Assembly: GCA_934273635.1 (NCBI GenBank)
Contig: CAKQSV010000010.1
Coordinates: forward strand, 1-56,255
Reading direction: 5' to 3'
Source: an uncultured Alphaproteobacteria bacterium
Lineage (GTDB): Bacteria; Pseudomonadota; Alphaproteobacteria; RF32; CAG-239
DNA length: 56,255 nucleotides
How positions within the stretch are numbered: the stretch's first letter is position 1; every line of letters begins with the position of its first letter. The position numbers and the translations under genes were made by a program. Positions 47,913-55,899 of this stretch are shown piece by piece. The notes beneath the pieces are model-generated. The model saw nothing but the letters and a program-made list of their open reading frames with translations, made no database searches and had not been told where the DNA came from.

Positions 47913-48884
47913 ATGCGTCATATTTTAGTGATGGGCGGCGCCGGATATATTGGTTCGCATACGGTTAAACATTTGGCACAAAACGGGTATCGCTGTGTTG
48001 TGGCTGACGATCTGATTTATGGGCACCGAGAGGCGGTTGCCGTGCCTGATTTTGAAAAAGCCGATTTGCTCGACAAAGCCACGTTGGAACGGGTTTTTGA
48101 CAAGTATCAAATTGACGCGGTGGTGCATTTTGCCGCGTTCACTTATGTGGGCGAGAGTGTGGAAAATCCGCAAAAGTATTATCAAAACAATGTGGAGGGC
48201 ACGCTGAATCTGTTGGAGGTTATGCTCAAGCATAATGTTAAAAAAATCGTGTTCTCCAGTACTTGCGCCACATACGGTAATCCGCAGTATATGCCTTTGG
48301 ATGAAAAACACACTCAGAATCCAATTAACGCCTATGGACGCACCAAGTTTTTTATTGAGCAGATTTTTAATGATTATGAGCGCGCTTATGGTTTGAAACA
48401 TATTGCTTTGCGCTATTTTAACGCCGCCGGTTGTTCCGCCGACGGAGAAATCGGCGAGAGTCATAATCCCGAGACGCATTTGATTCCGTTGGTGTTGAAA
48501 GCCATTAAAGGCGAGCGCGATGTGATTAAAGTTTTTGGCACGGATTATGACACGCCGGACGGCACTTGTATTCGTGATTATATTCATGTTGAAGATTTGG
48601 CGTTGGCTCATCGTTTGGCGCTTGAAAAGTTGGATGAGTTCAGCGGCTGTATCAACTTGGGTACGGGAATCGGCACATCGGTCAAAGAGATTATTGAGGC
48701 GGCGGAAAAAGTCACTGGCAAAAAGTGTCCGGTGGAATATGGTGAGCGTCGCGCCGGCGATCCCGCAAAACTTTATGCCGCCAACACCATGGCTAAAGAG
48801 GTGTTGGGTTGGCAGCCGAAATATACTAAAATTGAGGATATTGTGGCAACCGCTTGGCGTTGGGAACAGAATCCGAGATTTTAG
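47913..48884 (+). CDS. galE: UDP-glucose 4-epimerase
   Basis: 323 residues. GGAGYIGSHTVKHL binds NAD. SSTCATYG and the YxxxK pair in NAYGRTKFF are the catalytic residues of the extended SDR family. The C-terminal CIRDYIHVEDLALAH and GDPAKLYAANTMAKEVLGW are typical. Interconverts UDP-glucose and UDP-galactose for surface polymers. AACGGAGGGG gives a strong ribosome site. Its last 8 bases and the following 23 are duplicated at 50674-50704. Confidence 0.96.
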   Translation: MRHILVMGGAGYIGSHTVKHLAQNGYRCVVADDLIYGHREAVAVPDFEKADLLDKATLERVFDKYQIDAVVHFAAFTYVGESVENPQKYYQNNVEGTLNLLEVMLKHNVKKIVFSSTCATYGNPQYMPLDEKHTQNPINAYGRTKFFIEQIFNDYERAYGLKHIALRYFNAAGCSADGEIGESHNPETHLIPLVLKAIKGERDVIKVFGTDYDTPDGTCIRDYIHVEDLALAHRLALEKLDEFSGCINLGTGIGTSVKEIIEAAEKVTGKKCPVEYGERRAGDPAKLYAANTMAKEVLGWQPKYTKIEDIVATAWRWEQNPRF

Positions 48885-48907
48885 CGGGGTATATGGATAT
48901 AAAAAAA
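48877..48907 (+). repeat. Duplicated galE 3' end, left copy
   Basis: 31 bp from GATTTTAGCGGGGTAT through TGGATATAAAAAAA, covering the end of galE. It matches 50674-50704 with one mismatch. Confidence 0.9.
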
Positions 48908-48937
48908 GACCTTGAAGTTATTTCAAGGTCTTTTTTT
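48901..48937. terminator. Bidirectional terminator after galE
   Basis: AAAGACCTTGAA / TTCAAGGTCTTT (48922-48933) with a short loop and A/T flanks, serving galE and the converging 48943 gene. Confidence 0.88.
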
Positions 48938-48942
48938 GATGT

Positions 48943-49644
48943 TTATCGAAGTTTGTAGACGGTTATTTGACGAAATTTGGAGCGCTCAACCAACATTCCC
49001 GGTTCAGCATTAGCCCAAGCAGGGTCGTCGTATATTTTCAGCTTTACTTTTTGCCCGTTGGTAAAGGTTACCTCCAAGACCGATATTGTGACTCTACTCC
49101 CGAGAGAATCGCTTATGGCGGTAGTCGTTAAGCTCACGTTTTTGCGGAAAAGGTATACTACATTCCAAAAATCAAGCTGATAGCCCGTTGGAACGGCGTT
49201 ATCCGAAAATTGTTTAAATGTCCAGTTTGTGCCTAAATCCACATAATAATCAGCATAAACCGCGCATAACCTGACATCTTTTATTTTCAATAAGGTTCTC
49301 TCTCGCTCTTTGACAACTTCACAAACATTGCCGTCGGTATATAACAGTCCCCTACCATCATAATCGTCCAAAGGGAAAAATTTGGACTTGTTAGCAGGAT
49401 AAGTTTGCGTGTAGAAACCTTTATTTTTAATCTTGACCTCTTTGAGTCTGCCTGACGATGAATAATACGCTGTAATTTGGGTTTCTTGTCGAGTGTGGCA
49501 AAGGGCATAGGCATAAGCCGTAACATCACCAAGACCAAAGAAGCTCGAAGCTCCGTCTTGAATTACCCTATAAAACCGAACTTGCGCCATGGATGGCAAA
49601 CTAAATACAAACATCGTTAAGATAATGAAAAATAATCGTATCAT
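48943..49644 (-). CDS. Secreted protein of unknown function (galE-atpF island)
   Basis: 233 residues from the ATG at 49644. A longer frame runs upstream, but this start opens a clean signal peptide, MIRLFFIILTMFVFSLPSMA. The mature part is strand-rich, with four cysteines and no known domain: FYRVIQDGASSFFGLGDVTAYAYALC, GRGLLYTDGNVCEVV, and a TISVLEVTFTNGQKVKLKIYDD segment near the end. A TTGACA-N17-TATTAT promoter lies about 100 bases upstream. It sits between duplicated pieces of the galE-atpF junction, so it is probably a recent insertion. Confidence 0.65.
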   Translation of the reverse strand: MIRLFFIILTMFVFSLPSMAQVRFYRVIQDGASSFFGLGDVTAYAYALCHTRQETQITAYYSSSGRLKEVKIKNKGFYTQTYPANKSKFFPLDDYDGRGLLYTDGNVCEVVKERERTLLKIKDVRLCAVYADYYVDLGTNWTFKQFSDNAVPTGYQLDFWNVVYLFRKNVSLTTTAISDSLGSRVTISVLEVTFTNGQKVKLKIYDDPAWANAEPGMLVERSKFRQITVYKLR

Positions 49645-49772
49645 AATAAAACCGGAATTTTTAAAGAGTCTTGATTTGACCGGATACTCTGTAAAAAAAT
49701 AATAATAAATTGATGAGAGAATAATATAAAATTTCTGAAATTTTGTCAATGTCTTTATTTTAATGTTTGACT

Positions 49773-49847
49773 GATATAAAAAAAACTTCCTTTTTAGGAA
49801 GTTTTTTTGTAGTGCAAAGTGGCAGTAATTACATATTTTCAAGCTTT
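49773..49847 (+). repeat. Duplicated atpF 3' end with terminator, middle copy
   Basis: 75 bp matching 50693-50766 except for one extra A: GATATAAAA, the ACTTCCTTTTTAGGAAGT terminator, GTAGTGCAAAGTGGCAG and the antisense of the last atpF codons. Here it is detached from any atpF gene. Confidence 0.9.
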
Positions 49848-49879
49848 AGAAAAGCTGTAAATCAAAAATTTTGCACCTA

Positions 49880-49961
49880 TTGACAAATAGTGTAAAATGA
49901 ATTATTTAATGTCTAATTTTTTATTATTTTATTTTAATTATTAACTAAATTTTTTTTAATT
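49880..49961 (+). promoter_or_regulatory. Promoter and A/T leader of the 49962 gene, extended mini-ORF
   Basis: TTGACA (49880-49885), 17-bp spacer, TATTTA (49903-49908). An 11-codon mini-ORF starts at 49909 (Met-Ser-Asn ... Asn-Tyr-stop, ending 49944), and 17 A/T-rich bases later the gene's ATG follows without a ribosome site. Start MSN and end NY match the short MSNY mini-ORF of cassette copy 1, but the spacing differs. Confidence 0.5.
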
Positions 49962-50600
49962 ATGGATCAGGAAATTTTATTTGACCGATACAAGGTGTAT
50001 TTGGAGGCGGTGAGCTGTCGTATGTTGTCTCAAGCAACAAAAGAGAAATATTATGAGATTTACCGTAAATTTCTGGCAGCTGAAAATGAGGCTCGCTATT
50101 GTAATTCTCACCGTTTGTATAGAATTGTCAGCACTGTTTCTAAAGATTACGGTTCTGATGTTATATCTTATAATGCTGATGAACAGAAACAGACCGAGGC
50201 AAAAATCTGCGAAGTGTTCGATTCTTCTGCTCGTGATGATGATTATATTGAGTTGGGCTTCAAGCTTTCAAAAAATGTTAAGCTTCTGCCTTTGGATCAA
50301 TCAAAGATTTCTCTTGTTTCTGAAACAGAAATTTATTGCAAAACTGATATTGATCACCTGCCGCAGCTATCAGTAGCAATCATAAAAGCACAAATTCCGG
50401 ATGAGTTTAATGCTTTTGAAATTCTTAATGATGAAGTAAGTTTCTTTGACAATTACAGGAGGTTGTTGAACTTATCTAAGGTAAAAGTCAGACTTTATAA
50501 GTGTGCTGATTTTCCGGGAGATGTCTTGCGCAAAGAAATTGAAGAGCAAAAGAAAAAAGAAAAAGAGCTTACCAAGCAGAACAGACTCGATATTTTCTAG
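49962..50600 (+). CDS. Uncharacterised soluble protein in galE-atpF island
   Basis: 212 residues, no signal or membrane segment. Helical, charged N-terminus (DQEILFDRYKVYLEAVSCRMLSQATKEKYYEIYRKF), a middle with ELGFKLSKNVKLLPLDQSKISLVSE, and a Lys/Glu-rich helical C-terminus (RKEIEEQKKKEKELTKQN). It is not a member of the four-paralog family but uses a similar SD-less A/T leader. Flanked on both sides by 74-75 bp copies of the atpF 3' end, which marks it as inserted cargo. Function unknown. Confidence 0.7.
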   Translation: MDQEILFDRYKVYLEAVSCRMLSQATKEKYYEIYRKFLAAENEARYCNSHRLYRIVSTVSKDYGSDVISYNADEQKQTEAKICEVFDSSARDDDYIELGFKLSKNVKLLPLDQSKISLVSETEIYCKTDIDHLPQLSVAIIKAQIPDEFNAFEILNDEVSFFDNYRRLLNLSKVKVRLYKCADFPGDVLRKEIEEQKKKEKELTKQNRLDIF

Positions 50601-50610
50601 AAACTCAACG

Positions 50611-50632
50611 CCTCGGTTTTATAAAACCGAGG
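50611..50632 (+). terminator. Hairpin after the 49962 gene
   Basis: CCTCGGTTTT (50611-50620) / AAAACCGAGG (50623-50632), flanked by AACG/TGTT that extend the pairing. The T tract after it is weak. Confidence 0.55.
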
Positions 50633-50673
50633 TGTTCTATTATTTGTCTTGCGAAAACTCCGTATTTATACCA

Positions 50674-50766
50674 GATTTTAGCGGGGTATGTGGATATAAA
50701 AAAACTTCCTTTTTAGGAAGTTTTTTTGTAGTGCAAAGTGGCAGTAATTACATATTTTCAAGCTTT
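50674..50766 (+). repeat. Presumed ancestral galE-atpF junction, right copy
   Basis: A 31-bp copy of the galE 3' end (50674-50704) runs directly into the terminator ACTTCCTTTTTAGGAAGT and the real atpF 3' end. This junction combines what the left (48877) and middle (49773) copies hold separately. Confidence 0.85.
50701..50727. terminator. atpF operon terminator
   Basis: AAAACTTCCT (50701-50710), TTTT, AGGAAGTTTT (50715-50724) with T's. It lies just downstream of the minus-strand atpF. Confidence 0.8.
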
Positions 50767-51350
50767 TTGAGCGAGGCGTCAATCAATTTGGCGCGGTCGT
50801 TGTCGTTGAGCTTGTTTTGCAAAATTTGACGCACAGTCTTAACGCTCAAAGCACTGGCGACGGCGGCAATCTCTTGCGCGGCTTTGTCTTTGGAACCTTG
50901 CAGTTTGTCTAGGGCGTCTTTTTCGCGCTGAGCGGTCTCTTGCTCAATGCGGCTCAGCGTGGCTTTACGGATATAATCAATCTCGTTTTGCGATTTTTTC
51001 AAAATGCTTTCAGCCTCTTTGTTGACGTTGCGAAACTTTTTTTCATAAGATGCCAACAGTTTTTCGGCGTCTTCTTGGAGTTGCTCGGCACTGTCAATCT
51101 GATTGCGGATGGTGTCAATATACTTACCGGTCAGGGCGCTGATGGCCTTATAAATCGGGCGGCTCAGCAACAGAACCGTGACCACAAACGCCATTGCGAC
51201 CCAGAACTCGGCGCTTTGATAAAAAATTTCGTGCGAGGCTTCGGCTTGATGTTCGGCAATAATGGTTGAGACGTTTTCCGCCGCTTCCATAACGGCGTTT
51301 TGGGTGGCGTCAATCAGTTGTTTGCCGGTGTTGATGTTTTCCATAGTCAT
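50748..51350 (-). CDS. atpF: ATP synthase Fo subunit b
   Basis: 200 residues. One membrane helix near 48-68 (FWVAMAFVVTVLLLSRPIY) followed by a long charged coiled coil (about 75-170). This is the peripheral stalk that links a and F1. It pairs with the b' chain encoded next to it, the split form usual in alphaproteobacteria. Its last codons are duplicated at 49828-49847. Confidence 0.9.
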   Translation of the reverse strand: MTMENINTGKQLIDATQNAVMEAAENVSTIIAEHQAEASHEIFYQSAEFWVAMAFVVTVLLLSRPIYKAISALTGKYIDTIRNQIDSAEQLQEDAEKLLASYEKKFRNVNKEAESILKKSQNEIDYIRKATLSRIEQETAQREKDALDKLQGSKDKAAQEIAAVASALSVKTVRQILQNKLNDNDRAKLIDASLKKLENM

Positions 51351-51352
51351 GG

Positions 51353-51841
51353 TTATTCTGCCTCGTGCTCAATAATGGTTTTGATGTCGGCGGGTTTAAT
51401 GCCGTCAATGCTAAGTTTGCGCAAAATCTCGGTGGCAAGCTCGGCGGAAACGGTTTTAATCTCCTTAAGAGCGGCAACCTTGCCGGCATTGATTTCGGCC
51501 TCGCCGGCTTTGATTTGCGCTTCGAGCTTTTTATCCAGCTCTGACTGCTTGTCGGCGATTATGCGGTTAAGCTCGTCTTTGGTGGTTTGCAACGAGCTGT
51601 TGGCTTTTTGCGTGGCATCGTTGAGGGCGTCTTCATATTTTTTGATGGCGTCTTCGGTTTGTTGGCGGAGTTTGTCGGCGCGCTGAAGGTATCCGTCAAT
51701 TTTGTTTTGCCGTTGCTGTCTGGTTTCTGCAATTTTGGGTATGATGAACGTTGACATAATGAACATCATGGTAAAAAAGCAAATGATTAACCAAAAAATC
51801 TGTGAGGCAAACAGCGCGGTTGTCGGATCTAACTGTGGCAT
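51353..51841 (-). CDS. atpG: ATP synthase Fo subunit b'
   Basis: 162 residues. MPQLDPTTALFASQIFWLIICFFTMMFIM at the N-terminus is the b' signature (PQLDPTxxxSQIFWLxxxF), then an Ala/Lys/Glu-rich coiled coil. Forms the peripheral stalk with b. The symbol atpG or atpF' is used for b' in this group. It ends 2 bases before atpF starts. Confidence 0.92.
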   Translation of the reverse strand: MPQLDPTTALFASQIFWLIICFFTMMFIMSTFIIPKIAETRQQRQNKIDGYLQRADKLRQQTEDAIKKYEDALNDATQKANSSLQTTKDELNRIIADKQSELDKKLEAQIKAGEAEINAGKVAALKEIKTVSAELATEILRKLSIDGIKPADIKTIIEHEAE

Positions 51842-51871
51842 TATAAACTCCTTTCAAATTATCTCGTTTTA

Positions 51872-51894
51872 GGGCAGGGGTTGAAACCCCCGCC
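51872..51894 (-). promoter_or_regulatory. Intercistronic hairpin between atpE and atpF'
   Basis: GGCAGGGGTT / ACCCCCGCC with a short loop in the 69-bp gap after atpE. Such stems often protect the highly expressed atpE message; that role is inferred. Confidence 0.5.
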
Positions 51895-51910
51895 AAAAAC
51901 AGAGACAAGA

Positions 51911-52132
51911 CTATTTGCCTGTGAGCATAACCAATGCAATAACCAAAGCGTACAAAGCAATAGCTTCAACGGCGGCAAAACCTGCCCAACCGTAAATATC
52001 TACGTCTTTTTTCACTTGAGGATTGCGACCGACAGTGTTGATAATTGTTGTCCAAACTTGGGTCACACCCCATGCAGAGGTCATCATAGCCAAAGCGCAC
52101 ATACCGGCGCCAAGATAAGCCATAGGTTCCAT
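51911..52132 (-). CDS. atpE: ATP synthase Fo subunit c, unusual helix 1
   Basis: 73 residues, a two-helix hairpin. The polar loop is GRNPQVK (35-41) and the ion-binding carboxylate is Glu56 in AAVEAIALY. Helix 1, normally a GxGxGxG run for tight ring packing, reads GAGMCALAMMTSAWGVTQVW (8-27) with bulky Met and Trp instead. Ala57 after the Glu, and no Gln at the expected helix-1 place, argue for protons rather than sodium. Ring member of the rotor. Confidence 0.9.
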   Translation of the reverse strand: MEPMAYLGAGMCALAMMTSAWGVTQVWTTIINTVGRNPQVKKDVDIYGWAGFAAVEAIALYALVIALVMLTGK

Positions 52133-52181
52133 ATTCTTTTCTCCTTAGTAATCGTTGTTAAGTTGGTTCATAATTATAATT

Positions 52182-52907
52182 TTAGTGACTGTGTAATGCG
52201 TCACTCAAATATATACAGCTTAAGACCGTATATATAAACGCTTGCAACAATGCGATGAAAATCTCAAACACAATGATGCAACCATCAAATGACAGCGGGA
52301 TGATTCCACCCAAAATACCGAGCGGAACAACAAATCCGCCAATGATTTTGAGCATAATATGCCCAACGGTCATATTGGCGACCAAACGGACTGTCAAACT
52401 GAAGGGTTTTGATAAAAACGAAATGGTCTCAATCGGCACAATCAGCGGCGCCAAAGCAGCCGGAATGCCACGGGGCATAAAGGTATGCAACCATCCCCAT
52501 TTCTTTTTGCGAATACCTATGCCAATGTTAAATGCCAGCGCAATAAGCGACAAACCGCCCACAGCCGCCAAATGCGAGGTATAAGTAAACGCATAAGGAA
52601 ACAGACCGAGCAGGTTGCCGAACGCCACAAACAAAAACAGGCTGAAAATTAGCGAAAAATATTTCAATCCCTCGGGACCGACGTTTTCTCTTATCAGCCC
52701 GGATATAAACGCGTATACCGCCTCGGGGATACATTGCGCTTTGTTGGGGATAATGCTGCGTTTGCGCAAGCAGAGCGAGAATAACGCCGTGGCGCAGACA
52801 GCCGCCAAGACCATAAACAGCGACGAGTTGGTGAACGAAACGTCAACCCCGCCAATGTGTAGCGGAATCAGAGGTTTGACGTTAAATTGTTCCATAGGGT
52901 TAGACAT
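52182..52907 (-). CDS. atpB: ATP synthase Fo subunit a
   Basis: 241 residues with five to six membrane helices. The essential Arg is in KPFSLTVRLVANMTVGHIMLKIIGG. LGLFPYAFTYTSHLAAV and a conserved ALLQAFIYTVLSCIYLSDALH end are also present. Provides the two half-channels for proton passage to the c ring. Directly downstream of atpI. Confidence 0.96.
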   Translation of the reverse strand: MSNPMEQFNVKPLIPLHIGGVDVSFTNSSLFMVLAAVCATALFSLCLRKRSIIPNKAQCIPEAVYAFISGLIRENVGPEGLKYFSLIFSLFLFVAFGNLLGLFPYAFTYTSHLAAVGGLSLIALAFNIGIGIRKKKWGWLHTFMPRGIPAALAPLIVPIETISFLSKPFSLTVRLVANMTVGHIMLKIIGGFVVPLGILGGIIPLSFDGCIIVFEIFIALLQAFIYTVLSCIYLSDALHSH

Positions 52908-52913
52908 TTTACT

Positions 52914-53219
52914 TTATCCTTTTCTGGCATCTTCTCTTTTGACAAAACGATAAACATTTAAAAAGCCGGCGGCTCCGCCCAAAATCAAAAACACCGCCAA
53001 CAGAGTCGGTTGGGTGTTAAAAAACTTGTCCAAAACATAGCCAAGACCGGCGCCGACCAATACGCCCGAGACCAATTCCGCCCCGACTCTGGTGCCGATT
53101 TGATAGGCGCGGACAAAGCCCGATTTGTCCTCATCATCCGTGCTCTGACCTGAGCTCTTTTGCATTTTTTTGATGCGTTTGGCAATTTGTTCAACATCTT
53201 GCGGGGTTTTGGTCATCAT
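52914..53219 (-). CDS. atpI: ATP synthase assembly protein AtpI-like
   Basis: 101 residues. A Lys-rich N-terminal third (DVEQIAKRIKKMQK), then two membrane helices: GAELVSGVLVGAGLGYVLD and LLAVFLILGGAAGFLNVYRF. AtpI/AtpZ-type accessory that helps assemble the c ring and may carry Mg2+. First gene of the Fo operon. Confidence 0.88.
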   Translation of the reverse strand: MMTKTPQDVEQIAKRIKKMQKSSGQSTDDEDKSGFVRAYQIGTRVGAELVSGVLVGAGLGYVLDKFFNTQPTLLAVFLILGGAAGFLNVYRFVKREDARKG

Positions 53220-53240
53220 AAGCGTCCTGACTTTGGCAAC

Positions 53241-53972
53241 TTAGCGGTTGAGGATGTTTTCAAAGTAGGCTTTGAAGGTTTTATAATCAGGCGCGCCGTA
53301 CAAAATTTCTTTATGATTGCCCTGAACAACCAAAAATGAAGGTGTGCCCTTGATTTTTAATCTATCCAAACCTTGTTGACGAACCTCCAAAATATCTTTG
53401 GCTAACTCATCGTTATGCAAGCATTGTTGGGCTTGAGCATCGGTCAGACCGTTGAGCATGGCGTAACGAATCAAAACTTGTTCGCTGTTGCGAGACAACA
53501 TCCACTCGCGTTGTTTTTTGAACAAAACTTTCAAAAACTCCGAATAGTGGCTTTCGGGAACGCACTCGCTCAGCATGGCGGCTTTCATCGCCGATTGGTT
53601 GAGCGGAAAATTGGTGAAGATAAACTTGATTTTGCCACTATCAATAAACTGCTTTTTCAACATAGGGAGCGTTGATAAATGAAATTCGGCGCAATGACTG
53701 CAGTTGAGTGATGAAAACTCATAAACGGCAACCGGCGCGTCGTCTGAGCCCAAAACCGGACCTGTCGGCAACGACAACGCAATATTAGAATCAATCGGCT
53801 CCGCTAAATTGGCAATGTCAACTTTGGCGTTGGCCTCTTTGACCAAAGATATGCTGCCGTCCGGCGACATCTCAAACCCTTTGGTGCTGAGATAAAATCC
53901 GGCGCATATAAAATAAACAATAACTGCAGCCGCTAACGTGCTGATTTTTTTGATTATATCTTCAAATTTCAT
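53241..53972 (-). CDS. DsbA-family thiol oxidoreductase
   Basis: 243 residues. An N-terminal membrane anchor or signal (about 8-28), a linker, then a thioredoxin-like domain with Cys91-Ser-His-Cys94 and the cis-Pro loop KGTPSF. Inserts or transfers disulfides in the periplasm. Cys-rich secreted proteins in this window are possible substrates. It follows dciA by 4 bases; this DUF721-dsbA pair is common in alphaproteobacteria. Confidence 0.88.
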   Translation of the reverse strand: MKFEDIIKKISTLAAAVIVYFICAGFYLSTKGFEMSPDGSISLVKEANAKVDIANLAEPIDSNIALSLPTGPVLGSDDAPVAVYEFSSLNCSHCAEFHLSTLPMLKKQFIDSGKIKFIFTNFPLNQSAMKAAMLSECVPESHYSEFLKVLFKKQREWMLSRNSEQVLIRYAMLNGLTDAQAQQCLHNDELAKDILEVRQQGLDRLKIKGTPSFLVVQGNHKEILYGAPDYKTFKAYFENILNR

Positions 53973-53976
53973 AACA

Positions 53977-54522
53977 TTATTTCTCTGTTTTATGGTTATC
54001 TGCGTATATACTATGCCCCAACTTTATTAAAATTTCTTTTAGATTTTGATTATTTATGTCGTCACTCAAACTTTTTATCTCGGCTTTTTCTGTTTCATCA
54101 AGCTGAGGCAGGTTTTTGAGCTTGTTTTTTTTAAGGCGATAGTCATCAAGGCACATCTCGTTGTTTTGGATAATGCGCAGCGATGAAACCGCGTTGTAGC
54201 CAAAATAAGTGTTGATTTTATCTAAAATGTATTTCTCGCGATGTTGAATTTCAACCGCAAAAGCGCCGCTCGGCACGGTTAAATGCAAGCAACCGTTGTT
54301 TTTTTGGTTGCGTGGAAAGTCAATCTTTTGCGGAAAGCTGAATTGCGCCAACTTATCCCCGACAATCTCGCTCCAGTTGCTGATAATATCGGTTTCGACA
54401 AAGCCGTTTTTCCCCAATATGCTCTGCGCAAAGGGCAAAATCGTCATCGACAGCGACTGCAAATCTTTCGTGCGTCGCTCGCCGTCTTTATTGTTTTTTA
54501 TGTTATCACTTTTATTGTTCAT
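53977..54522 (-). CDS. DUF721/DciA-like protein
   Basis: 181 residues. The DUF721 core is about 30-115: SWSEIVGDKLAQFSFPQKIDFPR, CLHLTVPSGAFAVEIQHREKYILDKINTYFGYNAV. The DciA group acts in loading the replicative helicase in bacteria that lack DnaC; that function is known for some members and inferred here. The charged C-terminal tail is species-specific. It is divergent from fliO. Confidence 0.8.
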   Translation of the reverse strand: MNNKSDNIKNNKDGERRTKDLQSLSMTILPFAQSILGKNGFVETDIISNWSEIVGDKLAQFSFPQKIDFPRNQKNNGCLHLTVPSGAFAVEIQHREKYILDKINTYFGYNAVSSLRIIQNNEMCLDDYRLKKNKLKNLPQLDETEKAEIKSLSDDINNQNLKEILIKLGHSIYADNHKTEK

Positions 54523-54659
54523 AGCTAAGGGGTAGCATATTGCTATTTAAATTACAACATGGTAGTTTCAGTTTGTGATAAATACTTGTCATGCTAGGGA
54601 ATTTATCGCTCGCATAGCTATGCAATGACGGGGCGAAAAAACTATAAAAAGGTTTGGTT

Positions 54660-54944
54660 ATGGATTTTATGTTGTTTTTACAGGCGGTTTTGTCATTAGC
54701 TTTTGTTATCGGCTTGATGTTGGTGGTGTTTTGGCTCATGAAATATTGCGAGCAACGCGGCTGTAAGAATCCTTTTTTGAAAAAATTTAATGTCTCTAAC
54801 CGATTGGAAATTGTGGAATCTAAGCGGATTGATGCTCGCAACACTTTGGCAATTATGCGGTGTGATGATGACGAGTTTGTGGTTTTGGTGGGCGCATCGC
54901 AAAATTTGTTGTTAAAAGCAGGGAAGATAAATAAAAATGCTTAA
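54660..54944 (+). CDS. fliO: Flagellar biosynthesis protein FliO-like
   Basis: 94 residues from the ATG at 54660, with AAAAGG upstream. One N-terminal membrane helix (about 5-25), then NRLEIVESKRIDARNTLAIMRCDDDEFVVLVGASQNLLL, the typical cytoplasmic FliO domain. It helps assemble FliP in the flagellar export gate. It overlaps fliP by 8 bases. Confidence 0.85.
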   Translation: MDFMLFLQAVLSLAFVIGLMLVVFWLMKYCEQRGCKNPFLKKFNVSNRLEIVESKRIDARNTLAIMRCDDDEFVVLVGASQNLLLKAGKINKNA

Positions 54945-55680
54945 AAAGACTTTGAAGTTTTCGTTGTTGATTGTTTGTGGTTTGATGTTGCTGTCATCAG
55001 CGGCGTGGGCGCAGTCGGTTTCGCTCAATGTGGAGCAAGCGGCTACCGGTTCGGCTACGGCTCGTATTTTTAATGTGATTATGCTAATTACGGTGTTATC
55101 TATTGCGCCGAGCATTTTGGTGATGATGACATCGTTCACGCGTTTGGTCGTGGTGTTTGCGCTTACGCGTAGTGCTCTTGCCACCAACTCCACGCCGCCG
55201 AACACGGTTTTGATTTCTCTCGCACTGTTTTTGACAATGTTTATTATGGCGCCAACGTTTGAAAAATCTTGGGAGCAGGGCATTAAGCCGATGTTTGATG
55301 AAAAAGTCGAGGTTATGGAGGGGGTGGAAAAAGCATCGGAACCTCTAAAAGATTTTATGATTAGAAACACACGAGAAAAAGATTTGTTGCTGTTTGCTGA
55401 TTTGGCAAAAGAAAAAACAACGACGGAAGTGAAAGACACGCCGCTTAAGATTGTGGTGCCGGCGTTTATGATTAGTGAGTTACGGCGAGCGTTTGAAATT
55501 GGTTTTTTGATATTTGTACCGTTTTTGATTATTGATATGGTGATTGCCTCGGTGCTGATGTCTATGGGTATGATGATGTTGCCGCCGTCGGTGTTGTCGC
55601 TACCGTTTAAGGTGATATTTTTTGTACTGATAGACGGGTGGTATGTTTTGGCCGGCTCGCTAGTACAATCGTTTAAGTAA
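54937..55680 (+). CDS. fliP: Flagellar biosynthesis protein FliP
   Basis: 247 residues. Cleavable signal peptide ending AWA, then four membrane segments. LSIAPSILVMMTSFTRLVVVFALTR, TPPNTVLISLALFLTMFIM and FEIGFLIFVPFLIIDMVIASVLMSMGMMMLPP are diagnostic. Core of the type III export gate with FliQ and FliR, which are not adjacent here. A terminator follows. Confidence 0.97.
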   Translation: MLKKTLKFSLLIVCGLMLLSSAAWAQSVSLNVEQAATGSATARIFNVIMLITVLSIAPSILVMMTSFTRLVVVFALTRSALATNSTPPNTVLISLALFLTMFIMAPTFEKSWEQGIKPMFDEKVEVMEGVEKASEPLKDFMIRNTREKDLLLFADLAKEKTTTEVKDTPLKIVVPAFMISELRRAFEIGFLIFVPFLIIDMVIASVLMSMGMMMLPPSVLSLPFKVIFFVLIDGWYVLAGSLVQSFK

Positions 55681-55687
55681 CAGGTTG

Positions 55688-55718
55688 AAAGCTCCGTTTT
55701 TTTCTCGGGGCTTTTTTT
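55688..55718 (+). terminator. fliP terminator
   Basis: AAAGCTCCG (55688-55696) / CGGGGCTTT (55706-55714) with one T-G pair, then T's. The 180 bases after it hold only a degraded GTCATTGCG-type repeat and the promoter region of the next gene. Confidence 0.8.
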
Positions 55719-55899
55719 GTGGGGTGATTTTTCAAGAATCGTCATTGCGTCTTTGGGCTCGTTATCCCCCATTGTCATGACAATTCTGGGCAGGGATGAT
55801 AGACAGAAAAAAGTATGAGGTTAAAAAGTTGTTGTGCAATTAGATTTTTTGTGATAAGTTAGAGTCGTAGGTTTTGATTTGGCTCTAATGAGGTGCATT

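Noticed and set aside
51911..52132. Sodium-type ATP synthase
   Set aside because: The residue after Glu56 is Ala, not Ser/Thr, and no Gln sits at the matching helix-1 place.
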